From Eutreptiella sp. 'Long Island Sound 2002' (Eukaryota > Euglenozoa > Euglenophyceae > Eutreptiales > Eutreptiaceae): 64,000 nucleotides of DNA. Every line of letters starts with the position of its first letter. Positions within the stretch are counted from its first letter, which is position 1. Positions 53,118 to 64,000 of the stretch are shown piece by piece. The position numbers and the translations under genes were made by a program. The DNA is taken from assembly GCA_964036045.1 (NCBI GenBank), contig OZ038378.1, positions 187,091,128-187,155,127 of the forward strand, written 5' to 3'. The notes below the pieces were generated by a model. It ran no database searches, was not told the origin of the DNA, and worked only from the letters and a program-made list of their open reading frames with translations.

Positions 53118-53989
53118 TGAAGCGGTATGGGGTGCTTCACCCATACCCGCTGCCCAGCCTGTGGCGCTCTTCGCCAGGCCAGATCAGGAATTTTCCTGTT
53201 GATGCTACGGCATCCTGATTTCTGTGGGATTTCTGTAAAATACCCCAGAAATCGACATTTTACGTCTTTTTTGGGCTGGCGACGACAGTCGTCGCCTGCG
53301 CGACGCAGCTCCAGAACGAGGATTTATTCCTCGATTTCTAAAGATTTTAGGCAATTTTATTATTGTTTTATCGTTTTTAGAACTAAAAGATTATAGCGTG
53401 ACCTTTTTCGCGGCGTTCCGCGAAGGTCCATTTTTGCGAAAAGTGGCGCGTTCACGCATTTTTCAAAAAATGCTGAGGCGATTCCAGGAATCGCCCAGAC
53501 GCCTATGGCGTAGCCCAACAGTGGGCCTTTTCATATGTAGGTTGAATTGGTACAGAAACGCGTCGTGTCGGCTACGCGACGCGTTGGGGGGGGACGCGTG
53601 AAATGAGCGTTTTTGGCTCAAAAATCACTTTATTTCATTGTTTTTCGCCCAAAAACCACTGGTTGGCCCAGTTTGGGCAGGATCTCAGTGGGGATCCTGA
53701 TGGCGACGCCTCGTAGCCGTCAGATTTTCTGATGGCGGCGACGCCGTCGCCTTCATTTCGTCTTCTTTTTTATGCTATTTTATAGTATAGAATTGTTACT
53801 TGTACATATTACTTGTCTACATATTTTCTTTGTCTACATATACCTTCATCTCCTTGCCCAGGACGCCAGATTGTGTCATGGCCGAGGCAAGGATCACAGA
53901 ATCCTTTGGACAATCGTGAATGCAAGGGTTTGAGGTGTGCATGCCGAAGGGAAGCTTCGAGGTCGCCCCCTCCCCCCAAATATCCTTCA
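53118..53989 (+). repeat. Right LTR of TRIM
   Basis: Same hairpin string as the left LTR. Some stems are better here (GCATTTTT/AAAAATGC perfect; GGCGATTCC/GGAATCGCC nine pairs), one is weaker (GGATCTC with GGGATCC, leaving a T-G pair). Confidence 0.8.
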
Positions 53990-53993
53990 GTGG

Positions 53994-55536
53994 AGGGGGG
54001 GGGGGTATACCCCTGAGCCTGTATGACAACATTGCGCCCACGTGGCAGGGGGTGTACCTTGAGGGGGTGCACCGACTGTTGTCGCCACCAACGGCGGCTC
54101 AGCCACAGTACGCGGGTCCAGAGTTGGGGCGACATGAGCGGCGACAGCCACCGGAAGTGTGGCAGACGTTTGGGCAGCTGTTTCTGCACAAATGGGATCA
54201 GGATTTTATACGCCGCGCCCTGTGGCGCAAGTTGGCGCTTGGCACGCGCATGGACAGGTTGGGGGGTAAGCTGTGTCCGTTGGATGGGAGGGTGGAAGAC
54301 CACGAACACGTTTTTTGCCATTGTATGTTCGGCGCCTTTATGCAGAGCACAGTGCGAAAGGCGTTTGGGCTGGTGGAGTCGGGGGGGGTGCAGGTGGAGC
54401 CCAGTCGGCTATTGAGGGACTTCCCACTGCTTTCACTGACCTCCACCCAGGGTTTGTTGCTGTGGGCGGGGCTAAAGGCTCAATGGAAGGTTCGGTGCCG
54501 GGCGAAATACCAGCACCAACCATCAACACTGGACGAGTTTATTGCAGGGTGGGCAGGGGTGCTCCGGCGTTGGCGCGCCGAGTCCAACATGTCTGTACCC
54601 CGTCGAGATTTGTTTTTATTCGTCAAAATTCTGGATGGGTGGTTTGACAAGCGGGCGATGCCGGGGATCTTCCAGGGGCCACCCCAGCAGCCGACCACAG
54701 TCGGCGGGAAACCACAGGTGGATAAGCTGCAGGCGAAAGGGGAGAAGTGGGGGGCGTACAAAGCCAAGGTTGTGGCAGAGCTGGAGACGATGGGTGGGGA
54801 GGGGTGGACAGTGGTCTACACGGACGGTTCAGCGAAAGTGGTCCGGGGCTGGGCATAGGCAGGGTTTGGGGCTTGGTACGGACCAAATGCCCTGCGTAAT
54901 GCCTCTGATTTCATCCCCCTGTGGGAGAAGCAAAGTGTGAGCAGGGCAGAACTCAGGGGAGTTCTGCACGCGGTACGCGGTCGGCAGTGGGGAGAGCGCA
55001 TGGTAGTGGTGTTGGATTTAGAATATGTATATAAAGGGATCACACAGTGATCCAGCAAGTGGCAGCGCCACCAGTGGAGGGTGTCAGGAAGGGACGTGGA
55101 GCACAAGGACCTGTGGAGTGCGGTCCTGGCGGAGCGGGAGCTCGCAGGGGACCGACTCCAAGTGCGGCGGGTGCCGTACCACCTGGGAGTGGTGGGGAAT
55201 GAACAGGCTGATCAGCTGGCAGAACAAGGGAGGCTGTTGCATCCTTACAATGAAGAGTCCCCCAAGAAACGACGTCCCCTGGAGCAGCAGTGGGAGGAGT
55301 TGGGGCTCGAGAAGATGTCTTCAGGGGAGGGGGAAGGCAGTGACAGCGGCCATTCGTTTACCACAGGGAGCCTGCTTGGGGAGGGGGAGTCATCAGGGAC
55401 GTCTACGAGTTCGGATTCACAGGGGTGGGCGGAAAGTGAGGACTGCAGTGAGGATGTCAGTGACAATCCCAGGAAGAGGGGCAGGAGGGCCGAACCATCA
55501 GTGCTGGCGCCTGGCGGCACCTTCCTGGACTTCTGA
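53994..55536 (+). pseudogene. LINE zinc segment and RNase H, copy 2
   Basis: Continues the ORF2 after TRIM. The zinc segment (LCPLDGRVEDHEHVFCHC) is intact. RNase H has VVYTDGSAKVVRGW, then the same TAG as copy 1 (54856), then SRAELRGVLHAVRG, which includes the catalytic Glu that copy 1 has lost, the Asp motif LDLEYVYKGI and VVGNEQADQLAEQ. A TGA replaces Trp at about 55049 (ITQ-stop-SSKW). About 40 bases coding FNWLTRKMLLYMHHK are missing near 54131. It ends with the Ser/Glu-rich tail at 55536. Confidence 0.7.
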
Positions 55537-57380
55537 GCACATTGTGTTGGCGCCTGACGGCGCCGTTTCCGACATTGGCGAGCGGCTTCGCCGCATGATA
55601 CATGTTGAGGGCATACGTCTGTCGGTGGGGATGTAATGCTGGACTTTCCACCGCTCTGCAGATAAGCTACGCCCTTGTCCAAGCTACAGTAGGCGTAGGG
55701 ACCGTAATAATTGTGTGCGTAATTTTAATTGCGTACGAAATGTAGTGCGGCCACATGAGACACGGATTTGTTGTCACATTTGCCAATTACATGGAGCCAT
55801 GGACACATGCAACATGCCAGATGCAAGGCAATTCCATTTCGAAGAATTTGAAGTTGCCCGAGCCCAAACCAGTCCCTAAGCCTCAGCCAAAGGCATCTTC
55901 ACGTGGCGAGCATGTGCAATTGTTCCGCATGGTGTATGATCGCAAGAAGGGTTTCCAAGCCGAACATTTGTAGGCTTCGCATTCTTCATTGCTTATGCCA
56001 ACATGGGTGTGAACATGAAACTTTCATGTTCCCAAGGCTTCCTTGCGTTTGCATACACTTGGGGAAAGTGGGCAGAGGTCAAGGTGCACTCATACCATGC
56101 GCGCGCGCACGTGTGTGTCAGAGGTTGTATGTGTTGCGCGCAAGCTGCGCCCTTGTCCAAGCTACAGTGGGCGTAGGGACCGTAATAATTCCCCGCATTG
56201 GCGTAGCTTATACAAGGGGGGGGGGGGGGGTAGCATCCACCAAAATATTGGCCGAATCCGAAGCACCACCACGGAGATGTGGTTTACCCCCATTTCGCGC
56301 GTGCTTGCTGCTTGCTCGCTTGCTGCTTGCTACTTGCTTGCTTGCTGCTTGCTTGCTTGCCAAACCTGTTACGTCCACCCTAGACACTAAAGAGGGTTAT
56401 ACAACCAAGACTGTTTCCACGAGCTTGGTGAGCTGACCATATCTTGGGCTACGTGGCTCAAGATTCGATTTCGAGCGCACCTAATCCACCCACAACCACC
56501 CACTTTTGGTGGGTTCCATACCTCAAAATTGCCCTAACCGGCGCTTAGACCCCCGTCCTAGGCCCACTGGGCTGCGGCAAGCTGCAGGAGGTAACCCAAA
56601 GAGGTGGGTGCCAAAAGGGGTCAACAAGCTCCACCGCGTCCAAAACAATGACTTTTCCCAAAAATGATCCCGGACCACACGGAATGCCAAAACAAGTGTT
56701 TTTAGCGCGTTTTGAGCTCGTTGTGGCCCTCCTAAAAGCCCAAAATGCCTTGAAAATGGGCTGTTTTGGGCAAAAAATGGGTCATAAATGTGTTTTTCCA
56801 AAAATGATCTTTGACCATTTTGGGTGCCTGAACAGGTGAAATGAGCCCCTTTTGAGCCCATTGCAAGCCATTTTGGCCCCTCCAAAGTCACAAAATGCCT
56901 TGAAAATTTGCCGTCTTGGGACCAAAATTCAGTCAAAAACGGATCAAAAATGGGCTAATTGGGGGTGCACAACCAAATGGAATGAGCCCATTTTCAGCCC
57001 ATGTTGAGCAATTTTGCCCCCTCTCAAGGCCAAAAGGGCCTTGAAAATAGGCCCATTTGGGACCACAAATGGCTCAAAAGCGGGTCAAAACCATGGTTTT
57101 TCAAACATGATCCTAGTCCAGTTGTGGTGCCCAAAGGGATGAATGCAATTCATTTTGAGCCCCATTTGAGCTGCTCTCATCAACGTTCCACGGTGTACCC
57201 CAACCTTTGTCGTTAAAGTCTCCGAGACAATGTTCCTTTCCCCACCAGCTGGGTCCCAATATTCAATCCTGGTTAGGGGTAGGGTTAGGGTCACCTAGCT
57301 CCTGGAACCAGTCTTGGACCTCTTCAGTGTCTAGTCCTTCTGTCCTTTGGCTTTGGAACGTGCAGGAAGATCCCCGCAAG
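55537..57380 (+). repeat. Post-LINE noncoding and inverted repeats, copy 2
   Basis: Counterpart of 19813-21635. Contains the 72-residue ORF at 55755-55973, a G-run (56216-56230), the TGCT tract (56302-56360), the GGGCCAAAA-rich inverted segment (56430-57180) and TTAGGGGTAGGGTTAGGGTCACC (57271-57293). Confidence 0.55.
55755..55973 (+). CDS. Small conserved ORF, copy 2
   Basis: 72 residues, same frame as 20010-20228, with KLPEPKPVPKPQPKAS and the VYDRKKGFQAEHL end. Confidence 0.3.
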   Translation: MRHGFVVTFANYMEPWTHATCQMQGNSISKNLKLPEPKPVPKPQPKASSRGEHVQLFRMVYDRKKGFQAEHL

Positions 57381-57999
57381 ATGGCTAGTAACGTCCGCAC
57401 TATTGAGGTGGATCAAAACAGCCTGAAGTGTAGGATTGAGCATGAAGTTGGTGTGCACCAAGTCACTAACGAGCCCGGGCTCCATCTCTCCAAGAACACT
57501 CCGCGGCACGGTCAAATGAACACAACACAATGCACACAATAGAACTAGTAATCATTGCTCTGCTCTCATGTTTTGGTGGTATATTATGAGTGATTAGGCA
57601 ACATGGACACCTAGTAGAACTCAAGCAAGGTCAAATACTGAAGTTTATAGTTCGGCAGGAGAACTGTAGTTCGGATACGTTTATCCCTCTTTCCAAAGCA
57701 ACAAAGTCTGGGTAGTCAGCATCTGTGTTGTATTTCCTGTTTTCTTATCCAGTGGTTTTTGAATTTTTGCCATTGTGGGGCAGGAATGAGTTGTGGACAG
57801 TTTTACACAACCAGTGGGCGGAACACCGAATCCGGTGGCTCGGCCACCCCTTGATGACGCAAGTGCGCACAGTGGGAAGACATCGAAGGCCATAAAAACC
57901 CAGATTCGTCAGATGCAGCCACTGAGTTCTTTGATACTCCGTCCGGCTGTGCACTACGGCGAGTGATCGGGAAGCCTGCCCCACGACCTAACCAACATG

Positions 58000-58956
58000 G
58001 CAATGAATGACGTCCTCAAGAGGGTGACAGAACAGGGTGTCGGAACAGATCACCCAAGAATTCCAGGGTATGTATCCTGGAATGCCTGCTGACAGATCTG
58101 GTTGGTCCTGGCAATATATGAACTGTAGACGGGGGATAAGTTACGAGCAGCGGAACGACTTTTCGAAATTGGGGCGGGAGACCATGGTATGGAGGAGTGG
58201 ATGTCGCGCTATGTGCAGAGGTTGAGGGCACAGTACCAACAGGCTGTGCAGGATCGAGCCCAGAGGGAAAAAGACAGAGCTGAGACAGGTAGAAACCCCC
58301 AGACTGGGGAAACCTTTGACGATCGGATGGAGGAAGATGATGTCGGTGATGTAGGAGAAAAATCTGCTAAGAGGAACCCCGCAGAGCAGTCCAAAAAAAA
58401 TGCCTGGAAACTGAGAAAACATCCTGGTGCCATCAAGTGGGTCCGAAAATTGGGGCATCTTTTGGAGACTCAAAATGACTAGGATGACGAGATTCCTCCG
58501 TGGGCGCGTGGTGTTTGGAAAATCATCATGAGTATGGATAAGTCAGGGAAACAATACCTGAAGGATGAGGCACCAGCTGAGAGGGAAAAACAGAAGCGAC
58601 GGGAAAAGAAGGCCAAAAAGAAGGCAAAACGACAGGCCCCGAAGGGGCGGGGAAGAAGGTTCGAGATTCGTCGGAGTCCTCGAGCAGTGACGGTGAGACG
58701 AGTTCGAGTTCGAGCGAGGAGAGCTTCAACAGCTCCAACAGTAGCTCCGAATCAACCCCTAGAAGGAGAACTCAAGGACGCAGAGTTGGGGCAGTGCCGA
58801 GTGGGGCGCCAAAGTTTAAAATCATCAATGGCAAGCGTCACTTCAAATCTCAGGCAGGAAGCTGGGTGGACTGCACTGCACCTCCCAGCAAGCCGTGTGA
58901 GAGATGTGGACAGCGACATTGGTGGCATGAGAGGAAAGAGTTCAAGTGTTCCTGAA
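58000..58956 (+). pseudogene. Gag-like protein, copy 2
   Basis: MEEWMSRYVQRLRAQYQQAV (58189) runs on without the TGA found in copy 1 to LGHLLETQND, then a shared TAG, then MSMDKSGKQYLKDEAPAE (58528) with the Lys-rich stretch. The knuckle CERCGQRHWWHERKEFKC ends at 58956. The internal frame change near 58660 is shared with copy 1. Confidence 0.55.
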
Positions 58957-60859
58957 TCGCTGGTGCACAAGTGGTGCCAGGAGAGCAGGGCAAGGGGCAC
59001 AACGAGACAGCAGTCCAGGAGGGGAGTGGAGAAGAGCGGAGAGGCCCCATGCCCCTTTGCCGTGTTGGGGGAGCTGACGAGTCCGTGCAGCAGATCCGCG
59101 AGGCCTTGTTGGGCGCAGTGGACGCGGCAGAACAGGAGCTGTGGAGCAGGTACATGGCGACAGTCTGGAAGAGTTTGGAGAAAAAGAGCAGAGACGGTTA
59201 TGTGGCGGGCATCCGGCGATACCTTGGAGTCCTTCGCGGACGACCAGAGCTGGAGGTCCGGGGGCCCTCGAGGAGGCACGTGGAGCAAAATGCTGACGCA
59301 CACATGGTGAGTCAGACTCGGAGATTGCAGAGCGGCTGGCAAGCAGAGAAGAGGATAACTCTGAGGCAAAATATCACTTCGAGCACGCAGATGCATGATG
59401 ATGTGGGCGGAGAGAGGCCCGTACAAACAAAGTACAACGGAGGAAACAAAGAACTAGGCGAGTTGCAAGACGTGCGATGCGATACAGGCGGTCAGTGGTC
59501 TGGCTGGTGTGCCTGGTGAGCAAGTTCCTTCGTTGAATGCCGCGCTGCTGTCAATGGTTCATGGAGTAGAGGATGCGATAAATTCCAAGGGGCTGGCTGG
59601 AAATGGACTTCTGGAGGCCATGGTGACACTGTCACAAGCTAGCCTGTCACAGGCAAGCACTGAGTCCTACTATCCTGAGGATGAGGATGATTGCATGGCT
59701 GATCCTGAACTGGCCAGCAGGGGGGTGGGGGCTGTGGGTAGTGTCCGGGTGGCCCCCAGTCTGTGGCAGCCGTGGGTACCAGGTGAATTGTGTAAGAGGT
59801 ACCAGGAGTGGTATCCAAGGGCAAGGGGGTAAAGGAGATGCTAGAGGCCATACGAGTAACAGGTGGGTTGAAAGCAACTTGAGACAGGCCGGCCACGGGA
59901 CGGGCGGTAGCCATCCCGAAAAATCCGGAAAAGTGCAGCATGATTTTGAACTGCAAGGAACAGAATCACGCGAGTGGAGTTAAGCCGAAATGATTCCTTT
60001 TACCGCAGGTGGAAAGGATATGTGACCGTCTGGTTTTTGAAAACAAGCAGTCGAGGTGGTGAATGTGTAAGTTAGATCGAAGCAACTGCTACTGGAGCAT
60101 CTGACTGCCGGCCTAGTGGAGGAACAGTTTTCAGGTTTACATGCCTGGGGCGGGGGGGGGGGGGGTATAGATGGACAAGGCTGCCCTTTGGTTGGTCTTT
60201 CAGTCTGGTGGTGTGCCAGAAATTGGTTTCAGGTATTGTTCGTGGTGTATTGGCCCGTCTGCAGGCAGATGGCTTTGTCTATTTGGATGACATTCTCCTT
60301 GTTGCCAGACGATCCAAGGTGAAACGAGGTGCGTGTTGTGTCGCACAGAAACTGCGTCGGGCAGGGTTTCTGATCAGTCCAATCAGTCCAAAGTCTGTGT
60401 GTGAGCCGACGCAGAGGTTGGACTTCATTCATTCAGTGGTTTGATACGGAGAAAGGGAGTGTGGGGAACAAACAGGGATTGTTGGTTGGAATCCTGGGAC
60501 TGTGGGTTTTGGCTGTGATTGGACCGTTTGACTCCCTATCAATGTCACGCCTCCTGGGACGTTTAGAATGGGCACTGAGGCCCAATGTAGGTGCAGCGGC
60601 TTTCCTAGCCGGTGCATATCAGTGGATGCAGGATAGCCATTTTCGCTGTGGGTTGCCTGTTTGGCGGTCTTTGATGACCGCCATTATTTTTTCTATATTG
60701 CCCCAGAGGCTTAGGCCTAATGTTTGTCCTGTCCTGCCTGTGAAGGGGGTGGATGATATGCATGTCTTGTTTTGTACGCAATTCCGTTTAAGAATGGCCG
60801 CGTATTTTTCATGGGTGTTATGTCCAAGGTGGCAAGTTAGAAGGAAGTTAAATCAGTGA
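58957..60859 (+). pseudogene. Gag-Pol linker and RT, copy 2 (uninterrupted by E2)
   Basis: Linker ELWSRYMATVWKSLEKKSRD, then VPSLNAALLSMVHGVEDAI and PWVPGELCKRYQEWYP. The RT palm region has extra stops compared with copy 1 (TGA at four places between 59880 and 60105). LPFGWSFSLVVCQKL, FVYLDDILLVARRSK and the thumb segment (LLVGILGLWVL, FLAGAYQWMQ) follow without insertion, giving the empty site of E2 at 60407-60427. Clearly dead. Confidence 0.6.
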
Positions 60860-61508
60860 AAAAAGTACTGAAAAAGATGGGGTGCCAAGAGGTGCCATCC
60901 CGGTTGTGGTAACGCGCAATTTGGCTGTGGGGAACACTCATACGAAAATAATTTATGTCCAAGGTGGCAAGTTAGAAGGAAGTAAAATCAGTGAAAAAAG
61001 TTCTGAAAAAGAAGTGAAATCAGTTTTGTGACGAAGGGTCAGCTTACGGATGACGGTGCTGTTTGGAAGGAGATGTGTAGAAACGTTTATAGTGATTTCA
61101 ACACTGTGTTTGCGCCGCTCCTGCTGCTTGCTGCTGGTGTAGGGTTTCCTGCTGCTTGTTTTTGAAGATGAAAGGCTTTTGTTTGCTGAAATACAATCAA
61201 TCCAGGATAGCCCAAGCCAGAGATATGCAAGTAGAAGGGAATCAGGATCAAAGCATGAAGGGCTGCAGTGTAAACAGTGAAAGATGAAAGGATATTCACA
61301 GAAACTGCAACTCAGGTCAAATTGGATTGCATATGCACAAAGATAGCTGAAATGTTTTACAAAAGAGTTGGAAAATTGCCCCATGGTCACTCAATCTCCA
61401 TAGTGCCATCTCAGGAGATGTGCACTCTTTGTTTTGGGTCCCATATATGCTGAGGAGGCAGGGCATGTGGCGATGAGGTCACTGCCATGTCACATGGGAT
61501 CTTCCTAC
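60860..61508. other. Block end and unique spacer
   Basis: Direct repeats 60827-60875 and 60959-61012, homology to copy 1 ending at 61079, then unique sequence with no supported gene on either strand. Confidence 0.45.
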
Positions 61509-61595
61509 TTAGCTAGGCTGACCGGGAATTGAACCCAGGACCTCTGAAAAAGAGGTGCCCAGCGCCCTAGGGTGCATACCACTAGGACAGCTAAG
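61509..61595 (-). tRNA. tRNA-like sequence, possibly a relic or SINE head
   Basis: The minus strand has a perfect B-box GGTTCAATTCC inside a T-arm CTGGG/CCCGG, an A-box-like CCTAGTGGTA, and ACCTC-TTTTTCA-GAGGT as a candidate anticodon arm (UUU). The acceptor GCTGTCC/GGTCAGC pairs with one mismatch, the variable loop is too short and the D arm is not canonical. A degenerate tRNA or the head of a tRNA-derived SINE is more likely than a working tRNA. Confidence 0.35.
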
Positions 61596-64000
61596 AATTC
61601 ATGAGAAAACATAGATAAATTCATAGGCTCTGCCCTGGATAAGTCAGTTCTCAGTCAACTCAGGAAAAGGTGATTTGCCTGACATTGATAGGGGATTAAG
61701 GGGTGCACTCCATATCCTGATTGGGTGTTTGGTTCCATAGGTCAAAATGTGGTATCACCACTTTTGGTGGGGCCAATACTAAGATAGAAATGCCTGGATG
61801 CTCAGTGCATCTCTAATACAACTAGAGTATGCCTCAAAGCATTGGAAAAGCACTTTTTCTTACTCCCCCCTTGTGCTGTGGTGGCCACCACTGTCGCATT
61901 TTCAGGAAAAAGGGATTTTTTCTTGGCCTTTCCTTGGTTTTCACATCTACTTTAAAATACCTATGGTTTCCCTCACACAGAAAAATGGACGCTCTCCATG
62001 GCTGGTGTCTTTTTGCTGCTTTGTTCGTGACATTTCCTACAGAAAGCGCAGCGCTGATGGCGCTGCCGGGGTTCCTGTGGCTTGGCTGGGTTAGTTTGGG
62101 AGCATGCCATAAACATGTGCATGTGCATCCCTCCCTCCAAGACGCAGCGCGATATAAACCCAACGCAAGACACAATATACACACTCGCATGGGTTCTCGT
62201 AAACCTGCTGGCGACCTGTGACCTGTCTTAGGGCGAAGGGAGTCGTTAAAAAAGTTAAATTGCCCCTTGGTGGGGTCTTGGGTTCTGCTCAGTCTCCTGG
62301 CTGCTGCTTTTCGGCCCGAACACGGCCTACTCAGCGACGCCTTCGCGAGGATATCTGCAGAGGCAGGAATGGGAGAATTATGGATGAATCCACGCAAACG
62401 CGAAGCGACAACACCTAAATCCGTCAAATGACGGCCTAGAATTTTTCTAAGACAACACACCTGAGCAGAATCCAATTGTGCATCAGAAGCACATTTTTGG
62501 AAAAATTATAGTCATCTCTAGATTTTTTAAATCAAGAAATTCCTACGCATAAAAAGGCGGCGCGCAGGAGCGGCTCCTAGCGAAGCGCCGGAAAATGCAG
62601 AAATAATGGAATTATAAATGTATGTCTCACGTAACTCGGAAAATGACGAGACACACATTAATAGATAAACATACAGATTCCACCCACACTGACAGAAGAG
62701 TCAAAAATGCAAGAATTTGAAAATCAACAAAAAGACTTCAATGAATCAGGTATAAACTACAGGTGTGCTCGTCTCGTATGCAGCATACACATTGCTCGTC
62801 TCGTGACTCCGTGAACGAGTCTTGTAGCAGCGCTAACAACGATAGAACGCGATAGAGGGATTGATTAGAAAGATTGCAGATGATTAGAGGTCAGATCAGG
62901 GTGATTAGACATACACACAAGTGCATAGCGACGTTTTTTGCTTGCGCCTCGCTCACGTGCCCACTTGCTCTCTCTCTCCAGCGGTAGGTAAGGTGAGTAA
63001 GCCCAGGTGGGGCCACCCCCTGGTGGAGTTCGTGATTGTGGTTCAGATGGGCATGTTTGCCCAAGACACTCGTGCATGCTCGTGCATTCATACACGCATT
63101 AAAGGGTAGGCCACGCGAAATGCGCACGGTAAACCTTGTTTAGGTTACCCAGGGGCTCCCCGGTACGTTCTTTAAGAGAACCTGAGGAGTCTCTTAACGC
63201 TTGCTTGCTTGACAGGGCGTGTTTGCGGACAGTGTATTATAGGTCACACTGAGAAGCGAATAACACGTGGAGTGTGGCTTGGTTCCTCCGCTGCAAACAC
63301 CCCTTCATTTGCCTTTGCTTTACAGGTGGGCAGGTAGGGTGATTGATGCAGCAGCATACCATTTTTTTCTTGCCCTGCTAAACAAGGGCGCAGATCACAC
63401 AAACAATTGACTGCACCTCCGCCAGGAGTGGCGGGGGCAGTTCGACTCCATCGACATCCACACAGTGCACGCAAAAAGAGCACCTCTTCCCTCCAAGCCC
63501 TAGCAGGGGAAACGCGTTGTGGCGTCCCCTGTTAGGCCACAGTTGCTTAGCAGCGCTGTGTTCTCTTGTCTTCTTCACAGGAGGGTCATTAGGACCCACG
63601 ACGTGTTCTTCAACCACACCCAGTAGAGTGTGCGTGTAGGAGTGGTAGTCCTGAGTGGGGGCTTGAGCCAGTTGCAGAAGTGCTCGCCCACCAGGATGGT
63701 GCCACTGTAGGTAGGGTGTGTAGTGTAGTGGTGTCTCCTGTCCCGCGTGCTTTTCCTCGTGGGCAGGGGAGTGCGTTAGCTTTTGGCCATTAGCAAAAAT
63801 GGGCGTTTTGTATGCCCTTAGCACACTTGGCCACCCCTCCCCTGTAGTAGGTAGGGCTTTTGCCGTCTTCCCCAAGGATAGGCACCAGCACAGAAATTGG
63901 GCGCCATAGGAGTGGTAACAGTACCTGACTAGGACCTTCGGTCCGACATCAGCGAAGCCCAGTCTCCGGGAGCCACGCCCGGGAGAGAAGTGAGACACAC
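61596..64000. other. Unique right flank, weak ORFs only
   Basis: Two longer minus-strand frames exist: 61834-62475 (213 residues, MDSAQVCCLRKILGRHL...) and 63378-63998 (206 residues). Neither has a recognised domain, repeat or counterpart in the window, and both could be chance. Around 62560-62640 and 62750-62830 there are short inverted and direct repeats (GCTCGTCTCGT twice). TTGCTTGCTTG occurs at 63200-63211. I see no convincing gene. Confidence 0.35.

Larger units (their letters stand above)
51372..53989 (+). mobile_element. Small LTR element (TRIM-like) with hairpin-rich LTRs
   Basis: Direct repeats of 901 bp (51372-52272) and 872 bp (53118-53989) begin TGAAG and end CTACA/CTTCA. A purine tract AAGGAGGGGGG (53107-53117) precedes the right LTR, so it reads left to right. 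A 4-bp duplication flanks it. The interior is only 845 bp, with one short acidic-tailed ORF. The LTRs differ mainly by a 29-base indel near 52180. Absent from copy 1. No enzyme is encoded, so it is non-autonomous. Confidence 0.8.
37894..61079 (+). repeat. Large duplicated block, copy 2 (about 16.7 kb without LTR elements)
   Basis: Second direct copy of 8888-30932. Begins with U5, a partial unit that lacks about 90 bases near 37969 and has the telomeric insertion at 38019-38042. Includes the hairpin (38719-38877), the decayed unknown gene (39030-40290), the tandem AGCA region (41044-41540), the MITE, the foldback-like repeat, the LINE and the Gag-RT element. Interrupted by LTR elements at 45750-49587 and 51372-53989. 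Confidence 0.85.

Noticed and set aside
61509-61595. Functional tRNA-Lys(UUU)
   Set aside because: Base 37 would be a pyrimidine, the variable loop is too short, the D arm does not fold and the acceptor has a mismatch. Kept only as a tRNA-like feature.

Overview
Kind of organism. This is nuclear eukaryotic DNA. No bacterial-type operons or ribosome binding sites are visible. Instead there are several families of retroelement, two elements with true long terminal repeats, interstitial telomere-type CCCTAA/TTAGGG tracts, a tRNA-like sequence with an internal B box, and a large multidomain surface-protein gene (EGF-like, thrombospondin type 1, long Ser-Pro spacers, one membrane helix). Ser-Pro-rich extracellular spacers combined with EGF/TSP1 modules fit a microalga, with a green (prasinophyte-type) alga my best guess. 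The sequence does not prove the lineage.

Layout. (1) Bases 1-7804: a very GC-rich retroelement (E1), cut by the left edge and ending in a 7-bp short-repeat tail. (2) Bases 7805-8887: a tandem unit of about 1.08 kb (U1) with a hammerhead-ribozyme-like motif near its end. (3) Bases 8888-30932: first copy of a block of about 16.5 kb. In order it holds a partial tandem unit, an AT-rich hairpin, a decayed unknown gene, microsatellites, a TA-flanked MITE, a foldback-like repeat, a non-LTR retrotransposon (two short ORFs joined by a TGATG overlap, then endonuclease, partial RT and RNase H) and a second retroelement (zinc-knuckle Gag, YLDD RT). A second GC-rich element (E2, 5.56 kb, minus strand) sits in that RT with a 21-bp target duplication. 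(4) Bases 30933-35822: unique DNA with the EGF/TSP1/Ser-Pro membrane-protein gene, open over 4.1 kb in one frame but carrying one TGA, one TAG and one TAA. (5) Bases 35823-37893: more tandem units. (6) Bases 37894-61079: second copy of the block in the same orientation. It lacks E2 but carries two other insertions: a minus-strand LTR element with 422-bp LTRs and only a gag-like ORF, and a small LTR element whose LTRs of about 0.9 kb are built largely of consecutive short hairpins. (7) Bases 61080-64000: unique DNA with a tRNA-like sequence and two weak ORFs.

How the parts relate. Nearly everything except the surface-protein gene is mobile or repeat-derived. Each block copy serves as the empty-site control for insertions in the other, so E2, the two LTR elements, a 24-bp telomeric insertion (compared with sibling units) and several indels can be bounded exactly. 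Features shared by both copies, such as the TGATG overlap and the missing first half of the RT palm, predate the duplication. No retroelement here is intact, so none appears able to move by itself.
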